A stretch of DNA of 64,000 nucleotides, taken from positions 70,872,998 to 70,936,997 of the forward strand of contig OX375876.1 in NCBI GenBank assembly GCA_947359465.1, in the 5' to 3' direction. A model generated the notes under the pieces. It saw only the letters and a list, made by a program, of their open reading frames with translations. It had not been told where the DNA came from and ran no database searches. This document shows positions 32,273 through 44,390 of this stretch, one piece after another (positions within the stretch are counted from its first letter, which is position 1; every line of letters starts with the position of its first letter). Source of the stretch: Metellina segmentata. Lineage: Eukaryota; Arthropoda; Arachnida; Araneae; Tetragnathidae. The translations under genes were made by a program, and so were the position numbers.

Positions 32273-33451
32273 TAAATAATTGATTAGATGTCAATATGCC
32301 TCGCCAAAAACGCAAAGTGTCATACCAACAACAAACAGAGTTCGAATGAGGCCGCATGATCAGCCATCGTGAGGGTGGACTTCATATCGTGAAATCGCCA
32401 CTCGCAACGGGGTGTAATGGCACAACAGTGATGCGTGTGTGGAAGAGATGGACCATGGAGAACAGGATAAATCGAAACTCCCGGCAGTTGACCTCGCAAT
32501 ATGACGTCACCACGGAACGACAGACACCTCATCCGCATGGCAGTGACGGATCCTACAGCGTTCTCTCGTGTGTTGACCTATCATTGGAGCATGTCATCAG
32601 GTGTCATTGTCTGCCTCAAGGTTCGTCGACGTTTCCTAAGCTATGGTCTACGAGCAAGGATTCCACTGACTCTGAACCATCGACGCCTCCGGTTACAATG
32701 GGACCACCAACACAGTTACTGGTGTGCCGATTGACAACAAGTTGTCTCCTCAGATGAGTCCCGCTACAGTCTGGACTATAACGATGGACGCGTACTCGTC
32801 AGACGCTACAGATGTGAATGCCTTGGCATGAAGTGTCTTATTCAGCGTCGTACTGGACGAGCGCCTGGTGTTATAGACTGGGGTTTTATTGGATATCATG
32901 GGCGATCCCGCCTTCTCGAAATTGTGGGGAACCCTGAACAGCGGGTGCTACACCAGGGAAGTTGTGGAGCCTGAGGTCCAACCCCTCCTGCAACGCATTT
33001 CTATAGCTGTATTTCAGCAAGACAATGCCAGTCCACATGTTTCTCGGAATGTACATGCCTTTTTCAGTACCCGACAAGTTCCGCTTCTTCCATGGCCTAC
33101 ACGCTTCCAGGATATATTGCCCATTGAGCATATCTAGGATTTCATTGGTCGGCGACTAGATCGTATCTCTCGTCAGGCAGAGAGTACGGCTGAACTTTGG
33201 AATGAGAAAGAGGCCTCCTGGAATACCATTCCCCAGCATGACATTCAGGATCTGTTTGATTCGATGCCACGACATATACTGCCTCTCGTCGCTTCCTGTG
33301 GTGGTTGTACCCGATATTGATTTTCGGCATTATTTTGTTTTATTGCTCTGTAAATTTGATCGTTTATTTATACTACTATAAGTAAGGGGCGAAATAAAGT
33401 TAATTTATTTCTGATTCTTTCATTGTGTTGTTATTTTCACAAACAGTAGTG
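32273..33451 (+). mobile_element. Tc1-like element, left end lost
   Basis: The right end CACTACTGTTTGTGAAAATAACAACAC (inverted) abuts TA at 33452-33453. No matching left end exists: the sequence starts directly after the mariner element's right TA. Confidence 0.65.
32289..33318 (+). pseudogene. Tc1 transposase, frameshifted
   Basis: MPRQKRKVSYQQQTEFE then a stop, HREGGLHI (HTH region), CNGTTVMRVWKRW and a LTSQYDVTTERQ...HL block. Next SRYSLDYNDGR (first Asp block, about 32757), APGVIDWGFIGYHG, QQDNASPHVSRNV (about 33017; second Asp), WPTRFQDILPIEHI (decayed SPDLNPIEH). It ends HDIQDLFDSMPRH. The family order is clear, but the product is scattered over all three frames. Confidence 0.8.
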
Positions 33452-33454
33452 TAT

Positions 33455-33551
33455 TTAACCATTCTCGTTTAGGACTAGGTATCTCGTCATCAGCAAAATT
33501 GACCAGATCTTGGTAGACGGAATATTTCGTCGAAACCTCTTGGTACGTTAA
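33455..33551. mobile_element. piggyBac-like MITE (GAGATATCTC family), short copy
   Basis: TTAA at 33455-33458 and 33548-33551, with GGTATCTCGTCATCAGC, TGACCAGATCTTGGTAGACG and TTTCGTCGAAACCTCTTGG blocks between them. Confidence 0.7.
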
Positions 33552-35225
33552 TTAATTTAATTAATTACTAGGTTAGCACATCACATATCGAATCCAGAAT
33601 ATAATAGATTTGTTAAGTAGTCTTTAAAATGATTGTTTTAGTTACGACATAGGTCCGAAAATGCGCGAACGTTTTAACAGTAATGAATGTTTTATTTCTA
33701 CACGGTTATCGATAATGGTCAAAGCAGATAACCGGGAGTTATCTGGGGTATTCTTATAGATAGATAAAAGACGAGGCAGATTAAAAAATAATGAATAACG
33801 TATTTTAACTCGCAAACTCTTTTCAGAACTTTACATTACATGTATTTTTACGATAAACATTTTAACACATTCATCCACTGCGTGTTAATCCATTTTAGTT
33901 ATACACATAAAGCCTGCTCGATGTTATATATTTTCCTTTCAAATTTGAGAACAGAATAGATAATACGGTGTGATAAAGTAACATAATTTTTCAACTATAT
34001 ATAATTAAAAATTGTTTTCGCTTTTGAAATTATTTTGTTTCTGATTTTCTTCGTGAGGGTTTAGTTATCTTTTTTTTCATTTTTAATGCTTTATGCATGT
34101 TTATGTAAATGAATGATTCCAAAAGAGCTCTTAATAAAATCTGCTAGATCCCTTAAAAAATAAAATGTAAATAAAATTTTGTTAATGTGTAATCAAAAAA
34201 ATGTTTTCGTTCACTAATTCTAGAGATGCATTAATTAAAAGTTGTAAATAAAATATTGCTCTCTATCGTTTTATGTATAGATTTTCGTATTTATGAAAAT
34301 ATTTTACGTGACATATATTACTCATAATATTTTTTCATGCTATAAGACGTTAAAAATCTGTTTATTTAATAAATGCTGTTGGTTATTGTAATTGAAGTTG
34401 AAATGTTTGAATAATTTGAATTCCTAGGGAGAAAATCGAAAAAATATAACTTTAATAATATTTATTAAAATAATATCTGTACTTATAATATTATTTGTTA
34501 TTAATATATGTTAACAATTGTATTATAAATATTCGTTATTAATAGATGTATTAGAACATTTGTATTAGAAATATTTTTTACTAATATTTGTATAACTGTA
34601 AATATAAGTGTAGTTATTAATATTTATATAGTTATTAAATTGGGGCATTATGCATTATTTTATTTTGAATGCTTTCAGTTCCATATTGAATAAATTGAAT
34701 GTAAATTGAAATCTGATAAAGGAACCTAAAATTGTGGATGAATAGAATGGTTTTGTCAACGCGTAAGTAAAACCATTGCCATATATTGCATCAAGAAGTA
34801 AATACAATCATTAGCAAATCGAACTACACATTTAATTAATGCAAATGTAAAAGTTAAGTGGTAAATGTAAAAAGATGTAATTCCTACCAAAAAGAATCGC
34901 CATCGCAGATAAATTTATAAAATTTTCCTACCTTTAAAAGAATTCTAGAAAAAAAACGGGTCTAGCATTTGATATTTACGAAATGTATAGTAATATTTAT
35001 GAAATGTATAAATCTACAATTTTTTCTATCTCTTACCTTCTAAAGAGGGATCGTGAAAGATGTTTTTTTGAATATCGCTGATTTTTATGCCTTTCTTGAA
35101 AAAAATGTTTTTAAGAAAATGTACGTTGAGTTCATAATTAAGTAACGCTATTACCATAATACACAAAAGAAAAAATCGTCCATGAGGTACGTGGATCACT
35201 TTTTATATTTTCTATCATTGGTTGT
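33552..35225. other. AT-rich spacer, nothing recognised
   Basis: Very AT-rich. 34440-34640 contains loosely repeated TATTAATATTTGTAT-like strings. No coding or TIR signal. Confidence 0.5.
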
Positions 35226-35470
35226 GAGGCCGTGATAGCCCAGTTAGTAGAGGCACGTATTACCAACCGGAAAGTTGCGAATAGAAAACTTGATTCAACT
35301 TGAAAAGTCGAAAACTTGAAATTCGAAACTTGATTCAACCATAGACAGTCTTGTACAGGAAGAGGTGCACGTTAAATGAGTCGTGTCCTAAAATTCCCTC
35401 ACATTGACGTGATGTGGAAGTTTGAACAGTGGGTACCTGCTCAAATGTTGACTTCGTTATGTGACCGTGT
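35226..35470 (+). repeat. SINE (family A) with the alternative tRNA head
   Basis: Head GGCCGTGATAGCCCAGTTAGTAG ... TTACCAACCGGAAAGTTGCG, body with TTAAATGAGTCGTG, TCACATTGACGTGATGTGG, AAGTTTGAACAGTGG and TTATGTGACCGTG. The tail is replaced by unrelated DNA. Confidence 0.65.
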
Positions 35471-36160
35471 GCTTTCCTTTTCTTCTGTTGCCAAAGACAA
35501 TATATGAAAGAGAGAAACTCCAAATGGGAGGGGGGGGGGGTAAAGTAAGTAGTCACTACAACTCTTTTGATGTATTGTTCATTTTGCATTTTGTAAAACA
35601 TTTGAAGTTTATTTTGTTAACTTCAATATTCTGGAAAATTTGAGAAAAGGTTTGGAAAAATTCGAAAAACAATAGCTGATTTATTGAATACATTCTGCAT
35701 TAGATATACAGATGAAACCTCAGTAAATTCGTTGGTTAAAATTAACAAATAGAGATAAAAAAACAACTGGTACAACAGTCAATAGCTATCTCGGTTGTTG
35801 TTACTGTCCTTAGCGAACTTGACTATCGATGAAATGTAGAGGAAAAATTTACATCATGCATCAATTTGCTGTATGCCTTGACAACTACAAGATTTATTTG
35901 TATACATTCCTATTCTTGTCTCACCATCAAAGGCGAAAATAATTGTTTGAAAAATAGAAATCCATTTTTGGGAGGATTTTGCAGACATCATATTAGGATA
36001 TACTGAGGATTGGAAACATTGCTTCAGTTTGAGTTTTTAAGAGGTTAACGACACTCTTAAAGTTTACAACTCATGCGATAACAACAATTTTCCAATTCCA
36101 TCCAGTAACATTCCTTAAAATCCGAATGTTTAGTTCGAAATTGCCACAGAGCTACAAAAA
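35471..36160. other. Spacer, nothing recognised
   Basis: No motif-bearing frame. A run of ten G residues lies near 35530. Confidence 0.4.
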
Positions 36161-36172
36161 TTTACAGGAATG

Positions 36173-36337
36173 GTCTTTTTAATGCCGAGCAGAAAGTATT
36201 TTTAATGCAGAGATCTGCATTAAAAGAGAGCTCTGCAGCAGAGCACAAAGTCTTTTTAATGCAGAACAGAAAGTCTTTTTTAATGAAGAGCACAGAAAAG
36301 CTTTTTAATGGCAGAGCAGAAAGTCTTTTTAATGTAG
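36173..36337. repeat. Minisatellite, ~30-bp unit
   Basis: About five diverged units around GCAGAGCAGAAAGTCTTTTT and AATG. The 62-codon minus-strand frame 36350-36162 is its translation, not a gene. Confidence 0.8.
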
Positions 36338-37024
36338 ATAAAAAAAGCATCGTATGTTAGTAATCTCTATTAGCAATTACTAATAATGATCTTCCTCAAA
36401 ACTATGTTTTCCTTGATGAAAGAGGGCTGCGCAGGAAGAACTTATTTGAATTCTGCTAAAGATGTAATTTGGGACCAAAGTATTTGGGCTCCTGACTATG
36501 AGCATTTTTTTATAGGGATTTAATCCTCTGAGAACACTTGCGTGGGTTAATGTTACGAAGCAATACAAATAAAGTTAAGGTATGCATTATATTTCATGTT
36601 TCTCAACATAGATGGCGACACCAACAAAGGAAAAATTGGTTTGTAGAACTAAGAATTTTGTTTTTATTTAAGAAATTATTTGCCATATTATTAAAAAGGA
36701 GTTCACACATAGAAAGTCAATTTTGTAACAAATGAAAGTTAAAAGTTGTTAATGAAATCGAAATTTGTGTAGAATTTATCAAGATACGTATGTAAAATGA
36801 ATAATTTACCAATATTGTACTAAACAGTTTTAGAATTTAATTATTATTATGATTATTTTAAGGTACTTGTAATGAGTTATCTTGGGATATTTTAGAAAAC
36901 CTGAAAAGTAAGTTACTATATAAATTTTGATTGTTTGAAATACAGCTTATTCCAGTTATGCAGATTGATATTAGTTTCTTAAACGAAGAGCAAAAAGAAC
37001 AAAATATAAAGTGTAGCTCTATCT

Positions 37025-37555
37025 TTGACCGCAGGTTACATAAGTCAATGGTACTCTCACGTTTATGCCTGATACACAGCTCCTAATCCTCCAGTTACGA
37101 ACACAGAACAGATTTCACCACATACGCATTGGTAACGTTCACTAGGAATTTCTCATAGTCAAACACAACCGTAAGGCGGAAACAACAAGAAATGTGATTC
37201 ATCAATCCACAAAATGTGTTTTCATTGATCCAAACACCAATTACGATGAGCTCTTTATCAGATAGACGTGTTCGTGCAACTTAAAATACCTTGTGTTTGC
37301 ATTCGGTCTTTCGGCGATGGAAATACAACTGGTAATTATTCGTGCCAATTGTCCTTTTTCAAACACCGACACCTGTGGTTTTTTAAACGTTTTGGTAATG
37401 GTAACAACATATATAATGGTAATGAGGTCATACTCCACGTATAGCAGCACTTCGATCCTTTCAATTAGCCTTTTGTGGTTTGTCAGATTATTTCTTGACT
37501 GATGTAATCTCTTCATACTTCCATGCAAACAGATAACCAAGTGAAGAGTACCCAA
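37025..37555 (-). pseudogene. Possible Tc1-like transposase fragment
   Basis: The minus-strand frame 37555-37241 ends in FKLHEHVYLIKSSS. After a break the strand reads HFLLF, GCVWL, EIPSERYQC and TGGLGAVYQA, loosely like the Tc1 'DESRF...VWRxPGERY...GGxVMVWG' order. Weak: no Asp/Glu motif block is convincing. Confidence 0.25.
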
Positions 37556-37826
37556 GCCTGTCCTTTAAGTGGACTTGTATACTTTAATATAGTAATTACA
37601 TCCTGTACAGTTGAATTAGTATGCTATAAATTGGTTGCGATTCAAGGACTCCTCTTTGCTAGTCTGTTAACTTTTCCCATCTGGTGGTTGTCTCGACGAG
37701 GTATCTTGTCTTGAGTGAAACCATTAGTAGATCTTGATGAACGAGATTTCTTGTCATTGGAAGAAAACAGCCTATATCTTGATTTTGTTGATATTAAAAA
37801 TTCGGCAACATCTTGAGGACGAGATA

Positions 37827-38706
37827 CACAGTCCAGTCACATTAATGTGACCACCACCTACTTTCGACGTCAACGTGAAATAACCAATCACAAAAGGCAG
37901 GTGGCAGCACATTGCAGTGGAGTGTATATAAAGGATGTCCTAGGGCATAGGAAAGCATTTCAATCGTTGGCGTAATGCGTAGCGATTTATCCGACGTCCA
38001 AAAGGGTATGATTATTGTCTTTCGGGCCAAGGGTGGAAGCATTTCGGAAACGGCTAATTTTGTGAACTGTTCGCGTACCGCCGTGGTAAAAGTATACCGT
38101 GCATGGCAAAATAACACCATCCAAAATCAGCGGCGTGGCACATGTGGTGTATCACGATCTATAGATGACAGAGGCGAACGAAGGCTACGGAGATGCGTTC
38201 GGGCAAATAGACGTGCAACTGTTGAGCAACTGACCGCCCAGATGAACCAAGGGGCTACCAAGAGTGTATCCTCAACAACGGTTGAGCGAACGTTGCTGCA
38301 CATTGGCCTCTGCAGTAGACACCTGGTTAATGCACCCATGCTGAGTGCTGTTCATCGGCGACGAAGGCTGGAATTTGCACGCCAGTACCGCAACTGGACG
38401 TCCACAGAGTGGCGACGGTGGATTTTCCCGATGAATCACGTTTTATGCTCCATCGAACAGATGGACGTTGGCGTATACGGCGTGAAAAGTCTGAAAGCAA
38501 ACACCCTGCAACAACTGCCATGGATCATCAACCGCGTAATCTAGCGCAGCTGGCCACGGCACTGGAGCCGGCATGGCTCAACATCCCAGTGAACACCTTC
38601 AGAAACCTAATTGACTCACTTCCTGCACGTCTCGCAGCGGTTCGCTCTGCCAAAGGTGGTTATTCTGGCTTTTGACAGGTGGACACATTAATGTGACTGG
38701 ACTGTG
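37827..38706 (+). mobile_element. Tc1-like deletion derivative
   Basis: Left end TA/CACAGTCCAGTCACATTAATG and right end CATTAATGTGACTGGACTGTG/TA are near-perfect TIRs. At 880 bp it is about half the size of an active Tc1. The transposase retains both HTH regions and jumps to its C-terminus. Confidence 0.9.
37975..38675 (+). pseudogene. Tc1 transposase lacking the catalytic middle
   Basis: The 189-codon frame from 37975 covers the N-terminal DNA-binding region (SDVQKGMIIVFRAKGGSISETA, quoted by parts; HTH 1 about residues 8-45, HTH 2 about 60-110). It shifts near 38410; the +1 frame continues DFPDESRFMLHRTDGRWRIRR (first Asp). At about 38520 it jumps from the block after that to ALEPAWLNIPVNTFRNLIDS and PARLAAVRSAKGGYSGF, the C-terminal end. 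The second Asp and the Glu are deleted, so it cannot catalyse. Confidence 0.85.
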
Positions 38707-38879
38707 TATGTTGTTATGTAAAAAATTGGCCAGGTGTTGATGTGCGAGATATTTCATCGAAACAATTTGGAGGGTTAAGCACTTTTACTAAGATTTTGTA
38801 GCGTCAGAAGACGTCAAGAAACAAATTTTTACTCACACAGAAGAGAGAAATATAGACCTAGAGTAAGTTATAAAAAATC

Positions 38880-39035
38880 GATCTTGCGTCATCCACAGTT
38901 GGATACACAGGGGCAAAACCACCGAACCATCCTAGAACCTAGGACAGGTTTACGTCGTAATAGAAGAACGGGCTATTTACGACGATCTGGGATTAATATC
39001 GAAGGAAGAGATTAGAGTACAACTCCTCGTACTCT
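38880..39035 (-). repeat. SINE-B head fragment followed by SINE-A tail fragment
   Basis: GGGGCAAAACCACCGAACCA (about 38912-38932) is the reversed family-B head. TTTACGTCGTAATAGAAGAACGGGC ... ATCTGGGATTAATATCG (about 38950-39000) is the reversed family-A tail and body. Confidence 0.5.
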
Positions 39036-39164
39036 AGAAATAAGAACCAGTATTTTTCGGAATATTCGCTCTGCTCTTCCCTTACTAATACTGACCTCTT
39101 TTATGTTGACAGATAGTGACTCTCTGTGAGTGGTAAATTTACATTTGATATTGTTCATATTGTA

Positions 39165-40790
39165 CACCCGTCAAAAATAAAAAAACCCGACTCACCTGAT
39201 CGCAATTGCACAATTTACATCGCAGAACAAAACGGAAGGTAGCAATCGATAGGGATGAATGTTTTTTACAAATATCAATACTTAAAATTTGTCTAAGGGG
39301 CCGTCTTCATATTAAATTGGGTGCTTGCTCCTAAAATTTCAATATGATCCCCCATATTTCATCACAAATTTGGATTCTACACACAATTTCAAGCGGAATT
39401 AAAAAAAAGCTAATCAATTTTATTAAAATTTTCACCGATTTGTAAGTGTTTGAAAATTAGATCTCCTAATGTTAAATTGGTGTTTCGTTTTTTGTTATAT
39501 TTGTTAAAAACATTAATTTTCCTTGGAAATTGTTTTCCATCCTTTGCTACCCAAAAACCCAAACGCAATCTATAAATATTTTAACTATCGAACTAAATTT
39601 TAATATTTTTTATTAATTATGAAATTAATATTCATAAAAATCATGAATAGAAACCTGGACAAATTTTGACTCCGTACGATTCAACTGTTACTGAAACATC
39701 GAAATTCCAAATTTCAGCTCATCACGTGCATAATTAGTAGCGCAGTGAGACTGTTTGAAAAATTCGATGATTATTATCGTTATTGGGGATTGTTCACGTA
39801 GTGAAAACAGAAATTTTTGCCAACAGATCCTGAAATTCAATCAGAATGGATTCTATCTTTGTCACCGTTTTAATGTAGAGTGCCTATATAATAAGAGTGG
39901 CGACAAGGGACCAAATTTGGCCCAATGCGCATGTGCGGCAGCCATTTTTCTACCAGAATTGTCTCAAAGAAGGTTGCTGGGCGAATTAACGTATTATTTC
40001 AGGGAAACTAAAAAGTATATGATTGTTATAATATGGATACATTCGGTATAAATGAATCACATAAACGCTCAATTACATGCGTAATTGATGAGATGGATTG
40101 CACAAAGCGCTAACTTAGATTGCGGAAAACACCACGTTGCTAAAAAAAAAGCTATTTACTTAAAAAGTCTTCAAATTTATACTGACAATACACTAAAATA
40201 ATAAAAAATAATCATTCTAGAACACGAAATGGAACATGAAAAAGTTACATTTTCTTTAAAATTTAATATTCACATGTTTTTCTGGAACACACAAAAAGTT
40301 CCCATGTTAAGTCTACGGGAGCTAGGAAAAGACCGCCTCGGGCAGTAGAAAAGGTCTCTAAGCCAATCAGAAAGTGTTTCCAGTATGTCGCCACTCTTAT
40401 TATATAGGCACTCTATCTTAATGTACTCCATGCCAAGGCGCCTGAACAGGTCATTGACTGCGACGGCCACTGCACGTCTTTATAATATTTATAATGTGAT
40501 TGAACTCCACACATTTACAAGCTCCCTCAATGGTTCTTATGGATTTTCTCAGTCAATTTTACGCCGTTTTTCATTATTGTTTTCATCAAATCCGCCTGAA
40601 ATTATGTGTCGAATCCAAATTTGTGATAAAAGATGGAGGGGGGGGGTTCGTATTGAAAATATCGGAGCAAGCATCCAATTTAATATAAAGACAACCCCTT
40701 AGACAAATTTTGAATATTGGTATTTGTAGAAAACTGTGATGTAAATTGTGCAATTGCGATCGGTTGAGTCGTTTTTTTTTTGACCGGGTG
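39165..40790. mobile_element. Long-TIR mariner-type element
   Basis: Ends TA/CACCCGTCAAAAATAAAAAAAC and, inverted, CACCCGGTCAAAAAAAAAACG/TA. The similarity between the arms runs for about 230 bp (GATCGCAATTGCACAATTTACATC, AAATTTGTCTAAGGGG, CACAAATTTGGATTC). No transposase frame. Without the nested MITE it would be about 1.09 kb. Confidence 0.8.
39878..40413. mobile_element. MITE with perfect 27-bp TIR nested in the long-TIR element
   Basis: GAGTGCCTATATAATAAGAG... is mirrored exactly for 27 bp at the right end, with TA on both sides (39876-39877, 40414-40415). 536 bp, non-coding. The frames across it are artefacts. Confidence 0.85.
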
Positions 40791-40792
40791 TA

Positions 40793-42437
40793 CATATCAC
40801 AAATGCATCCTACTAAAACTTTTTTCAGTGCTGGAAGCGCTAGGTGTTTGTGAATCTTGTTTATCATTAGAGCAACACTGATGTGCAACGGACCAGGCGG
40901 CCTATCAGCGATTACAAAAGCAGTGATTGAATGACTGTTTTTTTCGTCGCTGATTGGCTCACGCAGTTTGCTTCATATATGTGTTGCTTTAGGGTAAAAC
41001 AAGCTTCAAATAGAATGCAAAAGCGTCTGCAATATACACGTGAGTACCTTTCGTCACTATCCTGTTCTCAACACCAATGAACATTTGTACCCATGGAACA
41101 GATGCTTGAAACTTCTTTTAAAAAACAAGAAATATCTGTGCCCAATTGAGGTGTAGTTTGTGTTAGACAGATTGAGAGGACACAATGGAGTAGGAACGTA
41201 GTAAAATGAAATCGATACTTAAGGAGAAACGTAAGGAGTAAGGAGATTGAAATGGGTCATTGTGTGTGATTTGTAATTCGTATGAGCAGCTCGGTTTATG
41301 TTCCTCGTTTAACATTACCTATTCCACCATCGGAAAACCCTCCTATTACCATACACGAAGAATTACATGCATCAGATGTATGCACCGCATACTAATCTAA
41401 AATTAATTCTCTCCGTTACCAGTAACTCAACCAAACTCCACTTTGAGAAATATAACTGCCGACGAAGCAAAACACACACTCATGGAAAAACAATCTTGTG
41501 TGATCATTTTGAAAATCTATCCTTCCAGAAATACAATATTTAACGAGTGACGAACGAAACTCAAAGTCAAACAGTTTACAAAGCTGCCATCTGCTTCCGA
41601 TTCGTCCGCCCTCACGCATCAAGAACAACGCAAGCGACGAATCGCAAGAATTAAATATTAACTTCGGAAATAACTGCTGACCGAAACCCAACTCAAACAG
41701 AATTCCAATCACGACTGACCTATCCAATTCTCTTAAAAATGGAGACCGAGGTTAAAAATCGCAAAAAGTGTCGATTCATTGGGAATGTAGCACCGAGCCA
41801 ACCTGAATCAGCATTTTAATTTCGGAGCGAAACCCATCGATTTGCCATGCATGTTAACGATGTAAGCAGCCGATGTAAGAAGCAGAAGACTAAACAAAAA
41901 TAGCAGAGAATAACGAATCCCTTTTCGAATAGTTCTGGGGATAGGGGAAAGAGAATCCAAGCCATTTGTTTTCCTTTTTTATACATCGTTGATGATATCC
42001 GGTGTTATTTCTCTTTGAAAAGGGAGATCCCCTTAAAGTCGTCTTCAATAATATGCTTGAGATGGTGGAAGCATTTTTTTTTTTTCAGGAGGAATCTGTA
42101 CTTTCGATTCTCGGATGTTTACTCTGAGACGCGTTCGGAGACAGTGGGACGTTTTTGAAGTGTTGTCGTTTTGCTGGCGGACAACTCGCATGCGTCTTTT
42201 GTCTCAATCATCTATTTTCGGATGGAAGCGAATTCTACTTTGCTTTTTATTCTGCTAGACTATTCCAGGGGTTATTAATTGTGCAAGTGGGATTATTGTT
42301 TAACGCTAGAAGAAAATTAAAAAGCAAAAGTTTAGAAAATTAGTGGAATAACCGAAAATGTTCTTACTACGATGTGAAATTACAAGTTAGGGAAATTTCC
42401 CGCAGATGTTTTGAGAATGCCATCATTAAAAATATTA
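40793..42437. other. Spacer, nothing recognised
   Basis: Less AT-rich than average between 41400 and 42000, but no motif-bearing frame. The 103-codon minus-strand frame 41727-41416 shows no known domain. Confidence 0.35.
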
Positions 42438-42633
42438 AATTTTTGGTGGAGTGGTAGCAAACAGGACAGTGGCGATTTCTCGCCAAAGAGGCAACCTTCA
42501 ATTTTTGCTTTTCTTTAACGCAACCCTATTTATAAGTTTAGAACTGAAGACGTTAAGGCCGCCATCTTGGTTTGGCGAAAAAAAAACGCCTTATCGCTAC
42601 TGTCACTTTTGCTATCACTCCACCAAATTTTTT
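42438..42633. mobile_element. Short MITE with ~45-bp inverted arms
   Basis: The left arm TTTGGTGGAGTGGTAGCAAA..GACAGTGGCGAT is mirrored on the right (TTTGGTGGAGTGATAGCAAA..GACAGTAGCGAT when reversed). About 196 bp. Target duplication not clear because the flanks are A/T runs. Confidence 0.65.
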
Positions 42634-42639
42634 CATACG

Positions 42640-43780
42640 TCAAAGAACCGGTTGGGTATATTACGGTATACCTAGTACATATATCAATGATTTGTGGGAG
42701 GAAATAATTAAATTATGTCGTAACGTTATTTGTAAATATGAAATGAAATGTAAAAGAAAAATTCTTGCTAAGAGTTGTTGTGAAAGCGGTTTGGATCACT
42801 TGGTATGTCTAGTGTTAAAATTTTTTCCCAATTTCATGGCACCTTTCAGAAATACAAAGTATTGGCCTTGTGATAAATTATATTTTGCGATTGTGGTTAG
42901 TTTCTGGTTAGGCACTCCTCATTAAAGACGACAGGTAATTTCCATTTAAATTAAATCAATATGTTGTAGTTATTATCTAGAATTGAGAAAGTACTAACTT
43001 GTAACTGGAGCTTTCTTCCAATTTCAACAGTAGACTCAGAATTGTAACGCAACAGTTAGAAATAGAAACCAAGGATAACGCACACAATTGTGTTTTTTTT
43101 GTAAAAAATGTTGTATCAAATTTTTTTTTTTTAATTTTTTTTTCATTGCGGATGCTATATATTTACTATAACATGTGGCACATGTAAGAAAGATATTCAT
43201 TTAGCCCACATGTGAGGCAAATTACATTTATTTATTTCAAAGGGTTATAGAGTGTATCGAATGTCCTGTTGAGAAAACTCAATGTACTGCATGTAATAGA
43301 AAACAGGCACATTGAGTTAAAAAGTAAAAGCGTGTTCAACTGCTTCTGCTTAAAGGCGATTTTAGTATTGTATGATGAAATAGATTTGTATCACAGAGAA
43401 CCAGACTTAAAAAGTCCGTAATTGTTGTCCATATTATCTTAAGATAAATATGGAGTTAAAAAACATCTTCTTCGACACTTTTAAAAATTAAGCGAAATGC
43501 GTTGGAAAGTGAATTACGAAAAATATTAGGCCATTATAGACTCCCTCCTGTTTTCGAAATCCGCACACTCTTATTAATCTAACAGAATTTAAAGTTGTCT
43601 ACTGTGATGGATTGAATGAGATTGTTTTCGTCTTTTCTAGACTTTTTATAGACAATAAATGTTTCTTTTCATGCAGCTTACTTTCAGGATATAGGAATTT
43701 TGGCTTGTTACGATGAAAGAATCTTCCTAGATGTTTAAGATGAGCAATTTAAAAATATACATGGTGCTTATTACACTATA
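42640..43780. other. Spacer with decayed Cys-rich strings
   Basis: The frame 42572-42925 begins inside the MITE above and shows no known domain. Around 43165-43300 the plus strand reads TCGTCKKDIHLAH and CPVEKTQCTACNRKQAH in broken frames, reminiscent of a transposon zinc finger, but too short to assign. Confidence 0.3.
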
Positions 43781-44390
43781 CTTGGGGAAGCGCCCCCTGC
43801 TCGCTAACGCTCGCTAACCCCTGGAGGATTGCATTGCAATCCTCATTGGTTCGCGGCGCGAACATGCTCGCTCCGTTCGCATCAATGAATACATGTGTCC
43901 TTGCAAAAAGGATTGCTTATAAAATATTATATTTCAAAAAAATATTTTTCAAATAAATTTTTTTGTAGTACCGAAAAGTTATAACAGTACCTCTGGAATC
44001 AGAATTCAAATGAAAACTTTAAGCAAATTTTGGCTCGAAATGTGAGCAATGCTTTGGAAATTGAATACCCATGTTGTTTGTGTACATTTCCACAGCACTC
44101 GAGCCACCTACACATTTTCATCGAGTTTGTCGTCGAAAGTTGTAGTGCAAAAGTCTTGTTGAACTAAAATTGCTGGCCCTGAAAAGGGCTGTATTTCAAA
44201 TGGCCCTGAAAAGATACTCTTCTTTCTTTAATTTCATTATAAGCTGCAACAGCTCTACTAAAATTTTTTTTTCAATGAACTTTCATCCGATAACGCTAAA
44301 AACTCAATCGAGGCGCGAGGCTTCGTGGTAAACAAACAATCGTACAATGTTGCCAAAACGCGATAACAAATACGTCTTTTTTGCGTGCTA
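43781..44390 (-). mobile_element. Non-autonomous Helitron, copy 3 (diverged, 5' end lost)
   Basis: The reverse strand follows copies 1 and 2 through the TCAGGGCC repeats, the CAACAAGAC block and the GCGAGCGTTAGCGAGC tract. It ends in a GGGG..CCCC hairpin with CAAG in place of CTAG, preceded by a host A at 43780 (plus strand). At 44390 the match stops within the first 30 bases of the family, where the next element's CTAG begins. Confidence 0.75.

Larger units (their letters stand above)
37677..38778. mobile_element. piggyBac-like MITE (GAGATATCTC family) split by a Tc1 derivative
   Basis: TTAA at 37677-37680 and 38775-38778. The left part has TGGTTGTCTCGACGAGGTATC, AGATCTTGATGAACGAG; the right part has GTGCGAGATATTTCATCG and TTTGGAGGGTTAA. 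The element 37827-38706 interrupts it. Confidence 0.75.

Noticed and set aside
41416..41727. 103-codon minus-strand frame as a gene
   Set aside because: No conserved motif, no splice or promoter evidence.
42572..42925. 117-codon plus-strand frame as a gene
   Set aside because: Starts inside a MITE arm and shows no recognisable domain; Cys-containing but without a zinc-finger spacing.
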